From an uncultured bacterium (GTDB lineage Bacteria > Cyanobacteriota > Vampirovibrionia > Gastranaerophilales > Gastranaerophilaceae), in contig CAMOPX010000014.1 in assembly GCA_946622415.1 (NCBI GenBank), positions 1-44,975 on the forward strand: a stretch of DNA of 44,975 bases, in the 5' to 3' direction. This document shows, piece after piece, positions 17,576 through 25,594 of the stretch; position 1 is the stretch's first letter; every line of letters starts with the position of its first letter. A program made the position numbers and the translations under genes. The notes beneath the pieces were generated by a model. The model did not search any database. It was given only the letters and a program-made list of their open reading frames with translations, and had not been told where the DNA came from.

Positions 17576-17755
17576 TTATTTTCCTTGTTTTGATTTTATA
17601 TCCAGAACGTTATTGTGTGCAATAACATATACAGAACATGTTTTTGTGCTTGCCATCCACCATGCGCAGTTCTCCTGAAGGCAAATTCTGCTGTCAGGTG
17701 CGCCTGCTGATAATAGTGGGCAAAACGGTATTTTTTTCTTGCTTATTTCTGTCAT
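17576..17755 (-). CDS. 59-residue four-cysteine protein
   Basis: Small protein found by reading the gap between two genes. Its cysteines are at 12, 25, 30 and 40 (FCPLL, then CLQENCAWW, then KTCSVY), a spacing that suggests a metal or [4Fe-4S] site. It starts 4 bp after the stop of the reductase gene, with GAGAAGG as ribosome-binding site, and ends 1 bp before leuC-2. It is therefore locked into the operon. Small proteins with a C-L-x-E-x-C-A-W/M-W motif are, from memory, common in anaerobes and poorly characterised. A role in Fe-S delivery or electron transfer with the flavoprotein upstream or the Fe-S hydratase downstream is inference. Confidence 0.78.
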   Translation of the reverse strand: MTEISKKKIPFCPLLSAGAPDSRICLQENCAWWMASTKTCSVYVIAHNNVLDIKSKQGK

Positions 17756-17759
17756 AATT

Positions 17760-18614
17760 TTATACCTTCTCTAATTCTATGCCTTGCTTAATTAAATTAC
17801 ATTTTGTTTCGTCACATCTTTTTTCTTCCGCTTTATAGATTCGGGTTCTGTTGATTACTTCGTCAAAATCTATTTTGTGCGCATCGAAATCAGGGCCGTC
17901 TACGCAGGCAAATTTTACTTCTCCGCCTACTGTTAATCTGCATGCTCCACACATTCCCGTACCATCTACCATAATAGGGTTCATTGAAGCTTCCGTTTTT
18001 ATTCCGTATGGTCTTGTTAATTCCGCAACTGCTCTCATCATGGGCATTGGACCAACAGCTATAACGTAATCAACTTTTTCTTTATCCATAATTTCTTTTG
18101 CAACATTTGTTGTAAAACCTTTTATTCCGTAACTTCCGTCATCTGTTGTGATATGGAGTTCGGTTACTGCATTTTTCATTTTATTTTCCCAGAAGATTAA
18201 ATCTTTTGTTCTTGCACCCATAACCATATGAACTTTGTTGCCTGCTTCTTTAAATGCTTTTGCAATCAAATAGCATGGTGCTGCGCCGTATCCGCCGGCA
18301 ACGCATATTACGGTACCGTAGTTTTCTATATGAGTCGGAACACCCAAAGGTCCGACAATATCTTCTATTTCGTCTCCAACATCAAGTGTTGCAAGTTTTT
18401 TAGTTGTATAGCCTACGGCCATATAAACAATTGTTAATATTTCGTTTTGTCTGTCATAATCTGCAATTGTCAGAGGAATTCTTTCCGAATTTTTGTCCGT
18501 TCTCAAAATAATAAATTGACCTGCTTTTGCATTTCTTGTTATAAAAGGTGCTTTTACTTTTATTTCAAATTGATTTTTACACAGTTCTTTTTTGTATAGA
18601 ATTTCATATCCCAT
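17760..18614 (-). CDS. NfnA-like ferredoxin-NADP(+) reductase subunit alpha
   Basis: 284-residue FAD/NAD(P)-binding protein with a [2Fe-2S] site. An FAD-binding barrel (~1-95; RIPLTIADYD and GYTTKKL) precedes the nucleotide-binding domain (VAGGYGAAPC, ~105-114; VGPMPMM, ~188-194). The C-terminal iron-sulfur segment has DGTGMCGACR...ACVDG: Cys222, Cys225 and Cys237, with Asp217 as the likely fourth ligand. This is the layout of NfnA/SfnA and of PyrK-related proteins; length and motif fit NfnA. The NfnB subunit, which completes electron-bifurcating transhydrogenase, is not next to it; the four-cysteine protein takes its place. It heads the operon with GGAG 9 bp before its ATG. Confidence 0.85.
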   Translation of the reverse strand: MGYEILYKKELCKNQFEIKVKAPFITRNAKAGQFIILRTDKNSERIPLTIADYDRQNEILTIVYMAVGYTTKKLATLDVGDEIEDIVGPLGVPTHIENYGTVICVAGGYGAAPCYLIAKAFKEAGNKVHMVMGARTKDLIFWENKMKNAVTELHITTDDGSYGIKGFTTNVAKEIMDKEKVDYVIAVGPMPMMRAVAELTRPYGIKTEASMNPIMVDGTGMCGACRLTVGGEVKFACVDGPDFDAHKIDFDEVINRTRIYKAEEKRCDETKCNLIKQGIELEKV

Positions 18615-18725
18615 TTGTCTTTACTCCAATATATTATTATCGTTTAAGATTATCATAACCCAAAAAAAATCCCGTGTCATTTTTGTTAAGGATAATTACA
18701 AGTTTATTGTCTATAGTGATTTTGT

Positions 18726-18754
18726 TTGTCCGATATAATTTTTTGTGTGATAAT
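18726..18754 (+). promoter_or_regulatory. Possible promoter of PPi-phosphofructokinase gene
   Basis: TTGTCC (18726-18731), 17 bp, then GATAAT (18749-18754) preceded by TG one base upstream (extended -10). The predicted start near 18761 leaves a 26-nt leader containing AGGAGA (18775-18780). Confidence 0.45.
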
Positions 18755-18786
18755 AGTTTTATCGAAAGTTATATAGGAGAATAATG

Positions 18787-20466
18787 ATGAGAGAAATTTC
18801 ACCTCTTCAAAAAGAAAGATTAAATTATCAGCCAAAATTGGCAGGCGTATTAGCAAATGGCATTAATAACGTAAAATTGTCACTAGGTGAAGCGACTGCA
18901 TCAGTTGCAAATCAAGATGAAATTAAAGCTCTGTTTCCGCACGTTTATGGCGAACCTATTGCCAGATTTTCATCAGAAGGCACTTCATTATCAAATGACA
19001 AAAGAAATGTTGGCGTAATTTTATCAGGCGGACAAGCTCCCGGTGGCCATAACGTTATTGCAGGTTTATTTGATGCTTTGAAAGCCGCCAATAATGAAAA
19101 TAAATTGTATGGTTTTTTAGGCGGTCCGTCAGGTATTGTTGACGGTAAATATATGGAAATCACGGATGAAATAATCAATAAATACAGAAATACAGGCGGT
19201 TTTGATATAATTGGTTCAGGCAGAACAAAACTTGAAACTGAAGAACAATTTAAAAAATCACTTGAAGTATGCAAATCATTAAATATTTCAGCTATTGTTA
19301 TAATTGGCGGTGATGATTCAAATACAAATGCATGTCTTTTAGCGGAATGGATGAGAGCTAATAACACAGGTATTAGTGTAATCGGTTGTCCTAAAACAAT
19401 TGATGGCGATCTTAAAAACGATCAGATTGAAATCTCATTTGGTTTTGATACAGCAACAAAAACCTATGCTGAATTAATCGGAAATATTCAGCGTGATGCA
19501 AATTCGGCTAAAAAATATTGGCACTTTATTAAATTAATGGGTAGAAGCGCATCCCATGTTTGTCTTGAAGTGGCACTTCAAACTCAACCTAATATCACTC
19601 TTATTGGTGAAGAAGTCGAAGCAAAAAAACAAAGTCTTGATGAAATTGTTACATATATGGCAAATATTATTGCGGCTCGCGGAAATTCAGGAAAGAATTT
19701 TGGTATCGCTTTGATTCCCGAGGGGTTAATTGAATTTATTCCCGAAATGAAAACCATGATTTCAACTCTTAATGATTCTCTTGCTGTTTTAGAAAAAGAT
19801 GAAAATTATCAAAATGCAGCTCAAGACGAAAAATATTCAATAATCACATCGAAACTTGATGATGCAAGTGCAAAATTATTTAATTCTTTGCCTTCTACTA
19901 TCAAAGCACAATTATTAATGGATAGAGATCCTCACGGAAATGTTCAGGTTTCAAAAATAGAAACAGAAAAACTTTTGATTGAAATGATTGAAGTTAAATT
20001 AAAGCAAATGAAAGCTCAAGGCACATATAATGGCAAATTCTCTTCACAAGCGCATTTCTTTGGTTATGAAGGAAGATGTGCAATGCCTTCAAACTTTGAT
20101 TCAGATTACTGCTATTCTTTGGGTTATAACGCTTTTGCCTTGATTCAATCAGGTTTAACGGGTTATTTATCTTCAATTAAAAACACGACTAAACCCGCAA
20201 ATCAATGGATAGCAGGTGGTGTTCCTTTAACTATGATGATGAATATGGAACGTCGTCACGGTGAAATGAAACCAGTAATCAAAAAAGCTCTTGTAGAACT
20301 AGATGGTCCTGTATTTAAGGCGTTAGAAGATAACAGAACAAAATGGGCAATAAATGATTGCTATATTTTCCCCGGTTCTATTCAATACTTCGGACCTTCA
20401 AGTGTATGCGATATAACAACAATTACGCTTCAATTAGAACAAGAAAAATCACTTGTTAATGTGTAA
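18787..20466 (+). CDS. pfp: Diphosphate--fructose-6-phosphate 1-phosphotransferase
   Basis: PPi-dependent phosphofructokinase that reversibly phosphorylates fructose 6-phosphate in glycolysis, saving ATP. It has 559 residues and belongs to the long PFP clade (plant beta subunit, spirochaetes, Chlamydia). Motifs are GGQAPGGHN near residue 81, GGDDSNTNA near 175 and PKTIDGDLKND near 200. The Gly-Gly-Asp-Asp form is the mark of PPi-dependent rather than ATP-dependent enzymes, where the first Asp is Gly. Two ATGs are adjacent; the second (18787) lies 6 bp after AGGAGA, the spacing usual for its neighbours, and is preferred over 18784. It is monocistronic, with a strong terminator 18 bp downstream. 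Confidence 0.93.
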   Translation: MREISPLQKERLNYQPKLAGVLANGINNVKLSLGEATASVANQDEIKALFPHVYGEPIARFSSEGTSLSNDKRNVGVILSGGQAPGGHNVIAGLFDALKAANNENKLYGFLGGPSGIVDGKYMEITDEIINKYRNTGGFDIIGSGRTKLETEEQFKKSLEVCKSLNISAIVIIGGDDSNTNACLLAEWMRANNTGISVIGCPKTIDGDLKNDQIEISFGFDTATKTYAELIGNIQRDANSAKKYWHFIKLMGRSASHVCLEVALQTQPNITLIGEEVEAKKQSLDEIVTYMANIIAARGNSGKNFGIALIPEGLIEFIPEMKTMISTLNDSLAVLEKDENYQNAAQDEKYSIITSKLDDASAKLFNSLPSTIKAQLLMDRDPHGNVQVSKIETEKLLIEMIEVKLKQMKAQGTYNGKFSSQAHFFGYEGRCAMPSNFDSDYCYSLGYNAFALIQSGLTGYLSSIKNTTKPANQWIAGGVPLTMMMNMERRHGEMKPVIKKALVELDGPVFKALEDNRTKWAINDCYIFPGSIQYFGPSSVCDITTITLQLEQEKSLVNV

Positions 20467-20483
20467 AATTTTGAATAATATCT

Positions 20484-20513
20484 AAAGACCTCAACAATTT
20501 GTTGAGGTCTTTT
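20484..20513 (+). terminator. Rho-independent terminator of pfp
   Basis: A perfect 13-bp stem (20484-20496 with 20500-20512, AAAGACCTCAACA and its complement) with a 3-nt loop is followed by TTTT within TCTTTTAAG. It lies between the convergent pfp and Nudix genes and may work in both directions, although the T-run is better on the plus strand. Confidence 0.88.
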
Positions 20514-20543
20514 AAGTAGTTTAATAAAAGTTTTTTAGAAAAA

Positions 20544-21230
20544 TTATGAGAAGAAATGTCCTCTTTTTGAATCAAGAGTGATTCTATCGAATGAATACAA
20601 TGCCGCAGGGCGTTTTGAAACGGATTTTGTGTATTCATTTGTTTCGACAAGAATGTTGGAAGATAACATTTTCTTTCTGAAATTTCTTTTGTCTAAAGTT
20701 TTCTTTAAAATTAATTCGTATGATTTTTGCAATTCTGTAAGTGTAAACTTCTTAGGAAGTAATTGGAACGCAATGGGACACAATTCCAGTCTTTCTCTTG
20801 TTCTTTTTAGAGAATATTCAATAATTTCTTTGTGGTCAAAAGCGAGTGAAGGTAATTTGTCAACTTCATGCCATTGAACATCGGCTACACCTTCCGTATT
20901 TTTAATATCGAGTTTAATGTCTTCTGCTCTTAAAAGTGCAAAATAAGCGCATGTTATGACACGGGCGTTCGGATAACGAAGCGGGTCACCAAAGGTATAG
21001 AGCTGTTCAAGATATATGTTTGATACCGTAGTTTTTTCTTTTAAAACCCTTAATGCAGCGTCGTCTATATTTTCTGATAATCTGATAAAACCGCCGGGGA
21101 TAGACCATTTTCCTCTGAACGGTTCATTAACACGTTTTACGAGAAGTACTTTTAACTTATTGTCATGAATAGTTAAAATTACTACATCGACCGTAACCTC
21201 GTGTGTTTTAGTTTCCGCAAACGTTCTCAT
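20544..21230 (-). CDS. Nudix protein, NrtR-like regulator
   Basis: 228-residue protein. Residues ~8-140 are a Nudix fold and the rest contains a winged-helix part (PKKFTLTELQKSYELILKK), the layout of NrtR-type regulators of NAD metabolism. The Nudix box GGFIRLSENIDDAALRVLKEKTTV keeps the first half, but R-E-x-x-E-E is replaced by R-V-L-K-E-K. The stretch YLEQLYTFGDPLRYPNARVIT is typical of the NrtR-like group. It is therefore probably a ligand-sensing, non-hydrolytic protein that binds an ADP-ribose-type effector. The ATG at 21230 is chosen because a promoter ends 6 bp upstream; an in-frame TTG at 21245 would lie inside the promoter. No NAD-biosynthesis gene is adjacent. Confidence 0.8.
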   Translation of the reverse strand: MRTFAETKTHEVTVDVVILTIHDNKLKVLLVKRVNEPFRGKWSIPGGFIRLSENIDDAALRVLKEKTTVSNIYLEQLYTFGDPLRYPNARVITCAYFALLRAEDIKLDIKNTEGVADVQWHEVDKLPSLAFDHKEIIEYSLKRTRERLELCPIAFQLLPKKFTLTELQKSYELILKKTLDKRNFRKKMLSSNILVETNEYTKSVSKRPAALYSFDRITLDSKRGHFFS

Positions 21231-21236
21231 AGCCTT

Positions 21237-21265
21237 ATAATACAATAAAATCGGATAAAATGCAA
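21237..21265 (-). promoter_or_regulatory. Promoter of Nudix gene, leaderless geometry
   Basis: On the minus strand TTGCAT (21265-21260), 17 bp, TATTAT (21242-21237), then 6 bp to the ATG at 21230. The predicted +1 is the A of ATG. AAGG is only 2 bp from the ATG, too close for a normal Shine-Dalgarno. Confidence 0.6.
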
Positions 21266-21274
21266 ATTTTACAC

Positions 21275-23080
21275 TTATTCTATTATTCTGCCGTTATACT
21301 GTTCTATCATTTCTTGAACCTTAGGGCTGTATTGTTTTACGGAGACTTTATTTTCCTCTTTGCTTTCTTCATCGGGCTGCTCTTGTATTGAAGAAGAAGC
21401 TATTTCTATGGCTTCAGGCTTTTGTTCCGGTTTTTGAATTTGCTGTATTCGCTGATTTTGCTGATTTTGTCTGTTAAAGGAAGAATTTGCGAATCTTGGT
21501 TTTACTTCTATATATTTTGTATTTGCATCGATTTTTGTAAATTCGATTTTAAAATTCGGATACAAATTCTTAACAGTGTTTTCTAACATTGATAACTTAG
21601 CCGGCGTTTTTGCTTGTGTCATGGCGTTTTCATGGGTGAAACCTAAAGTGATTGTATTGTTTTCAACTTTCACAAGCTTAGCTGTTCCGCTATAGAGCGC
21701 CTTCGTCGGCAAAGACGGAATTGCCGATAAAACATTTGCCCAAATTTCCGCTCCGTCTTGATTTTGTGCAATTTGTTGCGGAATAGGGTTTTGCGTTGCT
21801 TGGGCGGGCTTTGTTTCTTCTTTTTGTATAGAATCCGTTTTTGTTTCTTGTTGATTTGTTTCAACTTGGATTTGCGGTTTAGGTTTTTCTACCGTTTTTA
21901 TCGGTGATTGCATAGAAATCGCCGTTTGGAATTTTTGTGATTGTATATTTTGTGTTGCAGCAGGTGCTGTTTTTACCATGCAATCAGATTTACATCCTGC
22001 AATTACAGCCAGTTCCATCCATAAATACGGGTTTGTTGAAATTTTTATTTCTTTATAATATTCGATAATCGTACTTAATATTTTAAAAATCTTATTTTTA
22101 TTGAAATTTTGGTTTTGAATTTTCTTAAAGTCGTCATCCGTAAGAGTTGTATATTTAGAAATATCGTTTGTATTTGTTGAATCAAGGATAAGAACAATAT
22201 TTCTTAAAAATTCAATAAGATTTTCGGCTAAGTTTCTCGGTTCATTACCTTTTGAATATATTTCATTAATATCGCCAATTGATTTTTCGATGTTTTTATC
22301 CGATATATCTTTCAAAAGATTCAATAAAACATCAAAATTTATTTTGCCGAGCAAATCTTCAATCAATTCTTTATCTATTTCTTCTTTAATGCCGAGTATG
22401 CTTACTTGGTCTAATAAAGCAAGAGAATCCCTCATTCCGCCGGATACATTTTTTGCTATTGTAAACAATGCCGAATCGGTTATTTTTATATTTTCAAGTT
22501 CTGAAATTTTTCTCAGACGTTTTATTATGTCATCAATGGTTATTCTTCTGAAATCGAAGCGTTGACACCTTGATACTATGGTTTCTAATACTTTATGAGG
22601 TTCTGTTGTTGCAAGTATAAATATGACGTTTTTCGGCGGCTCCTCAAATGTTTTTAATAGCGCATTAAATGCGTCTGTTGAAAGCATATGAACTTCATCT
22701 ATAATAAAAATTTTGTATCTGCCGTTTATAGGTGCATATTGTACTTGTTGAATCAGGTCTTTTGCATCTTGGATGCCTCTGTTTGATGCTGCGTCAATTT
22801 CAATTACATCTAATCCTGATGTATTTGTTATATCGACACAACTCGGACATTTTTGACAGGGGTGTATAGTCGGACCTTCAATGCAGTTTAGAGATTTTGC
22901 AAAAATACGTGCGCAGGAAGTTTTTCCTGTTCCTCTCGGACCGCAAAAAAGATATGCATTAGCAATTCTGTTTAGTTCTATTGCATTGCTTAATGCCTTA
23001 ACAAGAGCCTCTTGACCTATTACATCGTCAAATGACTGAGGTCTGTATTTTCTAAATAATGGCAGATAACTGTTTTCCAT
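21275..23080 (-). CDS. dnaX: DNA polymerase III subunit gamma/tau
   Basis: Clamp-loader ATPase of 601 residues. Walker A is GPRGTGKT (47-54), the zinc-binding cysteines are Cys66, Cys75, Cys78 and Cys81, Walker B is DEVH (127-130), and the SRC sensor (VSRCQRFDFRR) lies near 168. AAA+ domain III ends near 360. A low-complexity Gln/Lys/Pro-rich linker follows (~380-440), then a C-terminal domain (~445-515) and a second Gln-rich linker. The full-length tau-like form is encoded in one frame. No Shine-Dalgarno is seen; TATAAT (23093-23088) ends 7 bp before the ATG, so leaderless or weakly led translation is likely. It lies 29 bp after the membrane-protein gene. Confidence 0.95.
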   Translation of the reverse strand: MENSYLPLFRKYRPQSFDDVIGQEALVKALSNAIELNRIANAYLFCGPRGTGKTSCARIFAKSLNCIEGPTIHPCQKCPSCVDITNTSGLDVIEIDAASNRGIQDAKDLIQQVQYAPINGRYKIFIIDEVHMLSTDAFNALLKTFEEPPKNVIFILATTEPHKVLETIVSRCQRFDFRRITIDDIIKRLRKISELENIKITDSALFTIAKNVSGGMRDSLALLDQVSILGIKEEIDKELIEDLLGKINFDVLLNLLKDISDKNIEKSIGDINEIYSKGNEPRNLAENLIEFLRNIVLILDSTNTNDISKYTTLTDDDFKKIQNQNFNKNKIFKILSTIIEYYKEIKISTNPYLWMELAVIAGCKSDCMVKTAPAATQNIQSQKFQTAISMQSPIKTVEKPKPQIQVETNQQETKTDSIQKEETKPAQATQNPIPQQIAQNQDGAEIWANVLSAIPSLPTKALYSGTAKLVKVENNTITLGFTHENAMTQAKTPAKLSMLENTVKNLYPNFKIEFTKIDANTKYIEVKPRFANSSFNRQNQQNQRIQQIQKPEQKPEAIEIASSSIQEQPDEESKEENKVSVKQYSPKVQEMIEQYNGRIIE

Positions 23081-23087
23081 AAGTTTA

Positions 23088-23093
23088 ATTATA
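23088..23093 (-). promoter_or_regulatory. -10-like TATAAT 7 bp before dnaX
   Basis: TATAAT on the minus strand ends 7 bp before the dnaX ATG, which has no Shine-Dalgarno. No convincing -35 hexamer is found 16-18 bp upstream, so this is a weak prediction. Confidence 0.35.
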
Positions 23094-23109
23094 GTGCTAA
23101 CATAAAAAT

Positions 23110-24972
23110 TTATCTATAGATTTTAAAGACCAAAAATACATAATCAGATTCTATCGAATTTAGTGCACTGTAGATATCAATACTGTTTTTCTTTGTCTTG
23201 TAATACTCGTTATCAACTTTTTTATATTGAACAATTGATTCAAGCATGAAATTTGAATCTGCCAGTTCGATAAAATTGTAAAGAGTTTTTGATTTTATGG
23301 CATCGTACAGTATTTTTGTTTTATTTTGCGGAATTTTATTGTATTTGTAATCAATTTTTCTTAATCTTGTTGTATAGTTATCAATGTTTGATGATTTAAT
23401 TATTGATATATCAGATACGGGTTTTGAATTTAATTTATCTATAAAAATAATAACTCTGTTATTGAGTTTATCCGTACTTTTATCTATAAAATATTTTGTC
23501 AGATAACTGTTCAATTTTTGTTCGGTTAAATAATCTCTTATTAATCTGTTGATATTTTTTTTGTTTATTGTTGTAGTGTTTTTGTTGCTTAAATTTCTTA
23601 TTATGCTTTTTTTGTTGTTTTTTTGAAGCATGGAGTAATCAAAATCAAAAAACGTTAAATCCTTATAATAAAGATTGGCATACTGCGCCATATATGGCAT
23701 TATTATGTAGTCATCGTCTTTTATATTGTATTCTTCAATAAAACTATCCAATACATTGATTGTGGGGTAACTTTTGTTTACGGTAATATTGAATGCATTT
23801 ACTTCAGGATTTATAAATTGTATTGTAATTAAACAAAATATAATTAAATACCTGAAAAATCTGTCTTTTATTTTGCATATACCGTAACCTAAAAGTATAA
23901 GACTTGTTATAAATAACTGTGTTAAATAAACAGGGTTTGTGTCGATAATTTCATAAAGCATAAAAATTGCCGTCAGCAGGAAATTTAATATTGCAATTAA
24001 AAATATAAATTTTAATTTGTAGTTTTTTTTGTATGCTTTTATCATATAAAAAACAAGCATTATTATCGGTAAAATCGAGCTGTAAAAAAGTGTTATAAGT
24101 ATTTTTATTGAATTTATGTTTTTGATATCAGGATTAACAAAAAAGCTGAATATCATCCCAAGAACGGAATTGGTTTGAATTTCGGGGGTATTAAAGCTTA
24201 AATACGGACTTATGTATTCGTTTAAAATTAAATATAAACTGTTTAAATTTAAACCGATTCCGTTGTAGTTGTTTGGAATAATTACATTGGTCCAATTGTA
24301 ATATTGCACAATTATTAAGGGAAAAGTTAAAAGAAGCGTAATAAAACTGTAGATTGAAGTTTTTATTACTCTTTTTTTGATAAAGCTTCTTTTTTCAAAA
24401 AATAAATACAACAACAAAAGCTCGGGAATTACATACAAAAATCCTAAATTATTCGTCAGGAGAAAAAGAATATTTGAAAAGATGAGAAAATTAGAGCTTT
24501 TTTTGTTCGGTTTTTTTATAAAGTTAAGAATTGCTTTAATAAGAATTGTTCCTGTAAGAAAATAAAGGCAGTATGGTGCAATTAAGCTTGTATAATAAAG
24601 GAAAAAATGATTTATTGCAAAAAATATACCAAGTAAATAACCTAAATTTTTATTTAAAATCTGTTTGCCGATTTGTATTATAAAAAATATATTCACCAAA
24701 GCAATCAAACAATTGATTACTTTTAAAAAACCGATACTTTTCGTAAAAATAAAAAAGTAATGAATTAAAAAATAATACAACGGTAAAAAGTAATCTTTTA
24801 GTATTGTTTCTTTTAAAATACCAAAAGGAAAAGAGCAGGAAGATATTGCCAATGCTTTGAATTCAATATTTATAATCCCGTTTTCATGTATAAGATAATT
24901 GGCCCTAATGATGACAAAAACTATAAATATCAAAATATAAAAAATATATTTTGTATTTTCCTGCAATTTCAT
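23110..24972 (-). CDS. Polytopic membrane protein, GT39/ArnT-like glycosyltransferase
   Basis: 620-residue integral membrane protein with about eleven hydrophobic segments in residues 1-410 and a soluble C-terminal domain (~415-620). The layout is that of GT-C dolichyl/undecaprenyl-phosphate-sugar transferases (ArnT/PMT-like). The first external loop (ANYLIHENGIINIEFKALAISS...LKDYFLPLYYFLIHYFF) occupies the place of the catalytic D/E-containing loop with its downstream L-P-L-Y-Y. The typical Asp-Glu pair is replaced by E-F-K, so activity is uncertain. A perfect-geometry promoter lies directly upstream. Neighbouring genes give no pathway. It shares the general architecture of the 3200-4717 protein but no clear sequence similarity. 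Confidence 0.68.
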   Translation of the reverse strand: MKLQENTKYIFYILIFIVFVIIRANYLIHENGIINIEFKALAISSCSFPFGILKETILKDYFLPLYYFLIHYFFIFTKSIGFLKVINCLIALVNIFFIIQIGKQILNKNLGYLLGIFFAINHFFLYYTSLIAPYCLYFLTGTILIKAILNFIKKPNKKSSNFLIFSNILFLLTNNLGFLYVIPELLLLYLFFEKRSFIKKRVIKTSIYSFITLLLTFPLIIVQYYNWTNVIIPNNYNGIGLNLNSLYLILNEYISPYLSFNTPEIQTNSVLGMIFSFFVNPDIKNINSIKILITLFYSSILPIIMLVFYMIKAYKKNYKLKFIFLIAILNFLLTAIFMLYEIIDTNPVYLTQLFITSLILLGYGICKIKDRFFRYLIIFCLITIQFINPEVNAFNITVNKSYPTINVLDSFIEEYNIKDDDYIIMPYMAQYANLYYKDLTFFDFDYSMLQKNNKKSIIRNLSNKNTTTINKKNINRLIRDYLTEQKLNSYLTKYFIDKSTDKLNNRVIIFIDKLNSKPVSDISIIKSSNIDNYTTRLRKIDYKYNKIPQNKTKILYDAIKSKTLYNFIELADSNFMLESIVQYKKVDNEYYKTKKNSIDIYSALNSIESDYVFLVFKIYR

Positions 24973-24978
24973 AATTAA

Positions 24979-25007
24979 AGTATATCAGAATCAAATTATA
25001 TTGTTAA
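24979..25007 (-). promoter_or_regulatory. Promoter of GT39-like gene, leaderless geometry
   Basis: On the minus strand TTAACA (25007-25002, 5/6 match), 17 bp, TATACT (24984-24979), then 6 bp to the ATG at 24972. There is no Shine-Dalgarno. Confidence 0.65.
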
Positions 25008-25025
25008 ATACTTTAAATATAAAAT

Positions 25026-25463
25026 TTATCCTGCTCTTTTTAAAAGTTGAATCCTGCTGTCATCCGAATCTGTCCATACTAAATCGCCAATATTAGTTTT
25101 TGTGTACGTCAGACTTGTATTGTCTTTTGTATTTTGAACAATCATAATATAGTAACTGTTCAACCAAGGATTTTCATATACGTCTGCATCTTCGGACGAT
25201 GCCACTTTCATCCCTTTTAATTTTCCGTTTGCAATAAACTCCATACTTTGAAGCATATCAATAAAATCCCTCGGGCTGATTGATTCTTTTACTTCATCCG
25301 GAAGTGTCGTATAGAGTCTGTAGTATTTGCTTTTTTCATACGATGAAAATGATACCGTATCATTTTGTATCGGTTTAATCATTTGTGGCTTGGTTTGTTT
25401 TAAGGAATTTGTATTTCTGTGTACCCCAAACAAACCACAGCTGCTCATTGGTGGAACCCTCAT
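25026..25463 (-). CDS. Hypothetical protein with DTVSFSS N-terminal motif
   Basis: 145-residue protein not recognised as a known family. It is largely hydrophilic, with no signal peptide or membrane segment. Residues 1-40 look disordered and end in the short motif NDTVSFSSYEK. The remainder (~45-145) looks like a small alpha/beta domain (LPDEVKESISPRDFIDMLQSMEFIANGKLKGM; SYYIMIVQNTKDNTSLTYTKTNIGDLVWTDSDDSRIQLL). AAGGA lies 8 bp before the ATG. It stands alone, 53 bp upstream of the GT39-like gene and 131 bp downstream of the DUF3137-like gene. It may be a lineage-restricted protein; no function is proposed. Confidence 0.65.
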   Translation of the reverse strand: MRVPPMSSCGLFGVHRNTNSLKQTKPQMIKPIQNDTVSFSSYEKSKYYRLYTTLPDEVKESISPRDFIDMLQSMEFIANGKLKGMKVASSEDADVYENPWLNSYYIMIVQNTKDNTSLTYTKTNIGDLVWTDSDDSRIQLLKRAG

Positions 25464-25594
25464 ACCTTTATCCTTTTTTTCCTAACAACAATTCTTAAAG
25501 TATCTTTACTATATTATAGCATATTTTGCTTAATTTTTCCATATAAATATTACAAAAAATTTCAAAAATTTTATCGTACTATATTGAATAATTT

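Noticed and set aside
18615-18725. Riboswitch or leader peptide before pfp
   Set aside because: No conserved riboswitch structure or attenuator was seen; only a simple promoter with a short leader is supported.
22290-22565. Open frame on the plus strand inside dnaX, and similar long frames opposite asmA, leuC and proS
   Set aside because: Each lies fully inside a well-supported gene on the other strand, has no ribosome-binding site and no family resemblance.
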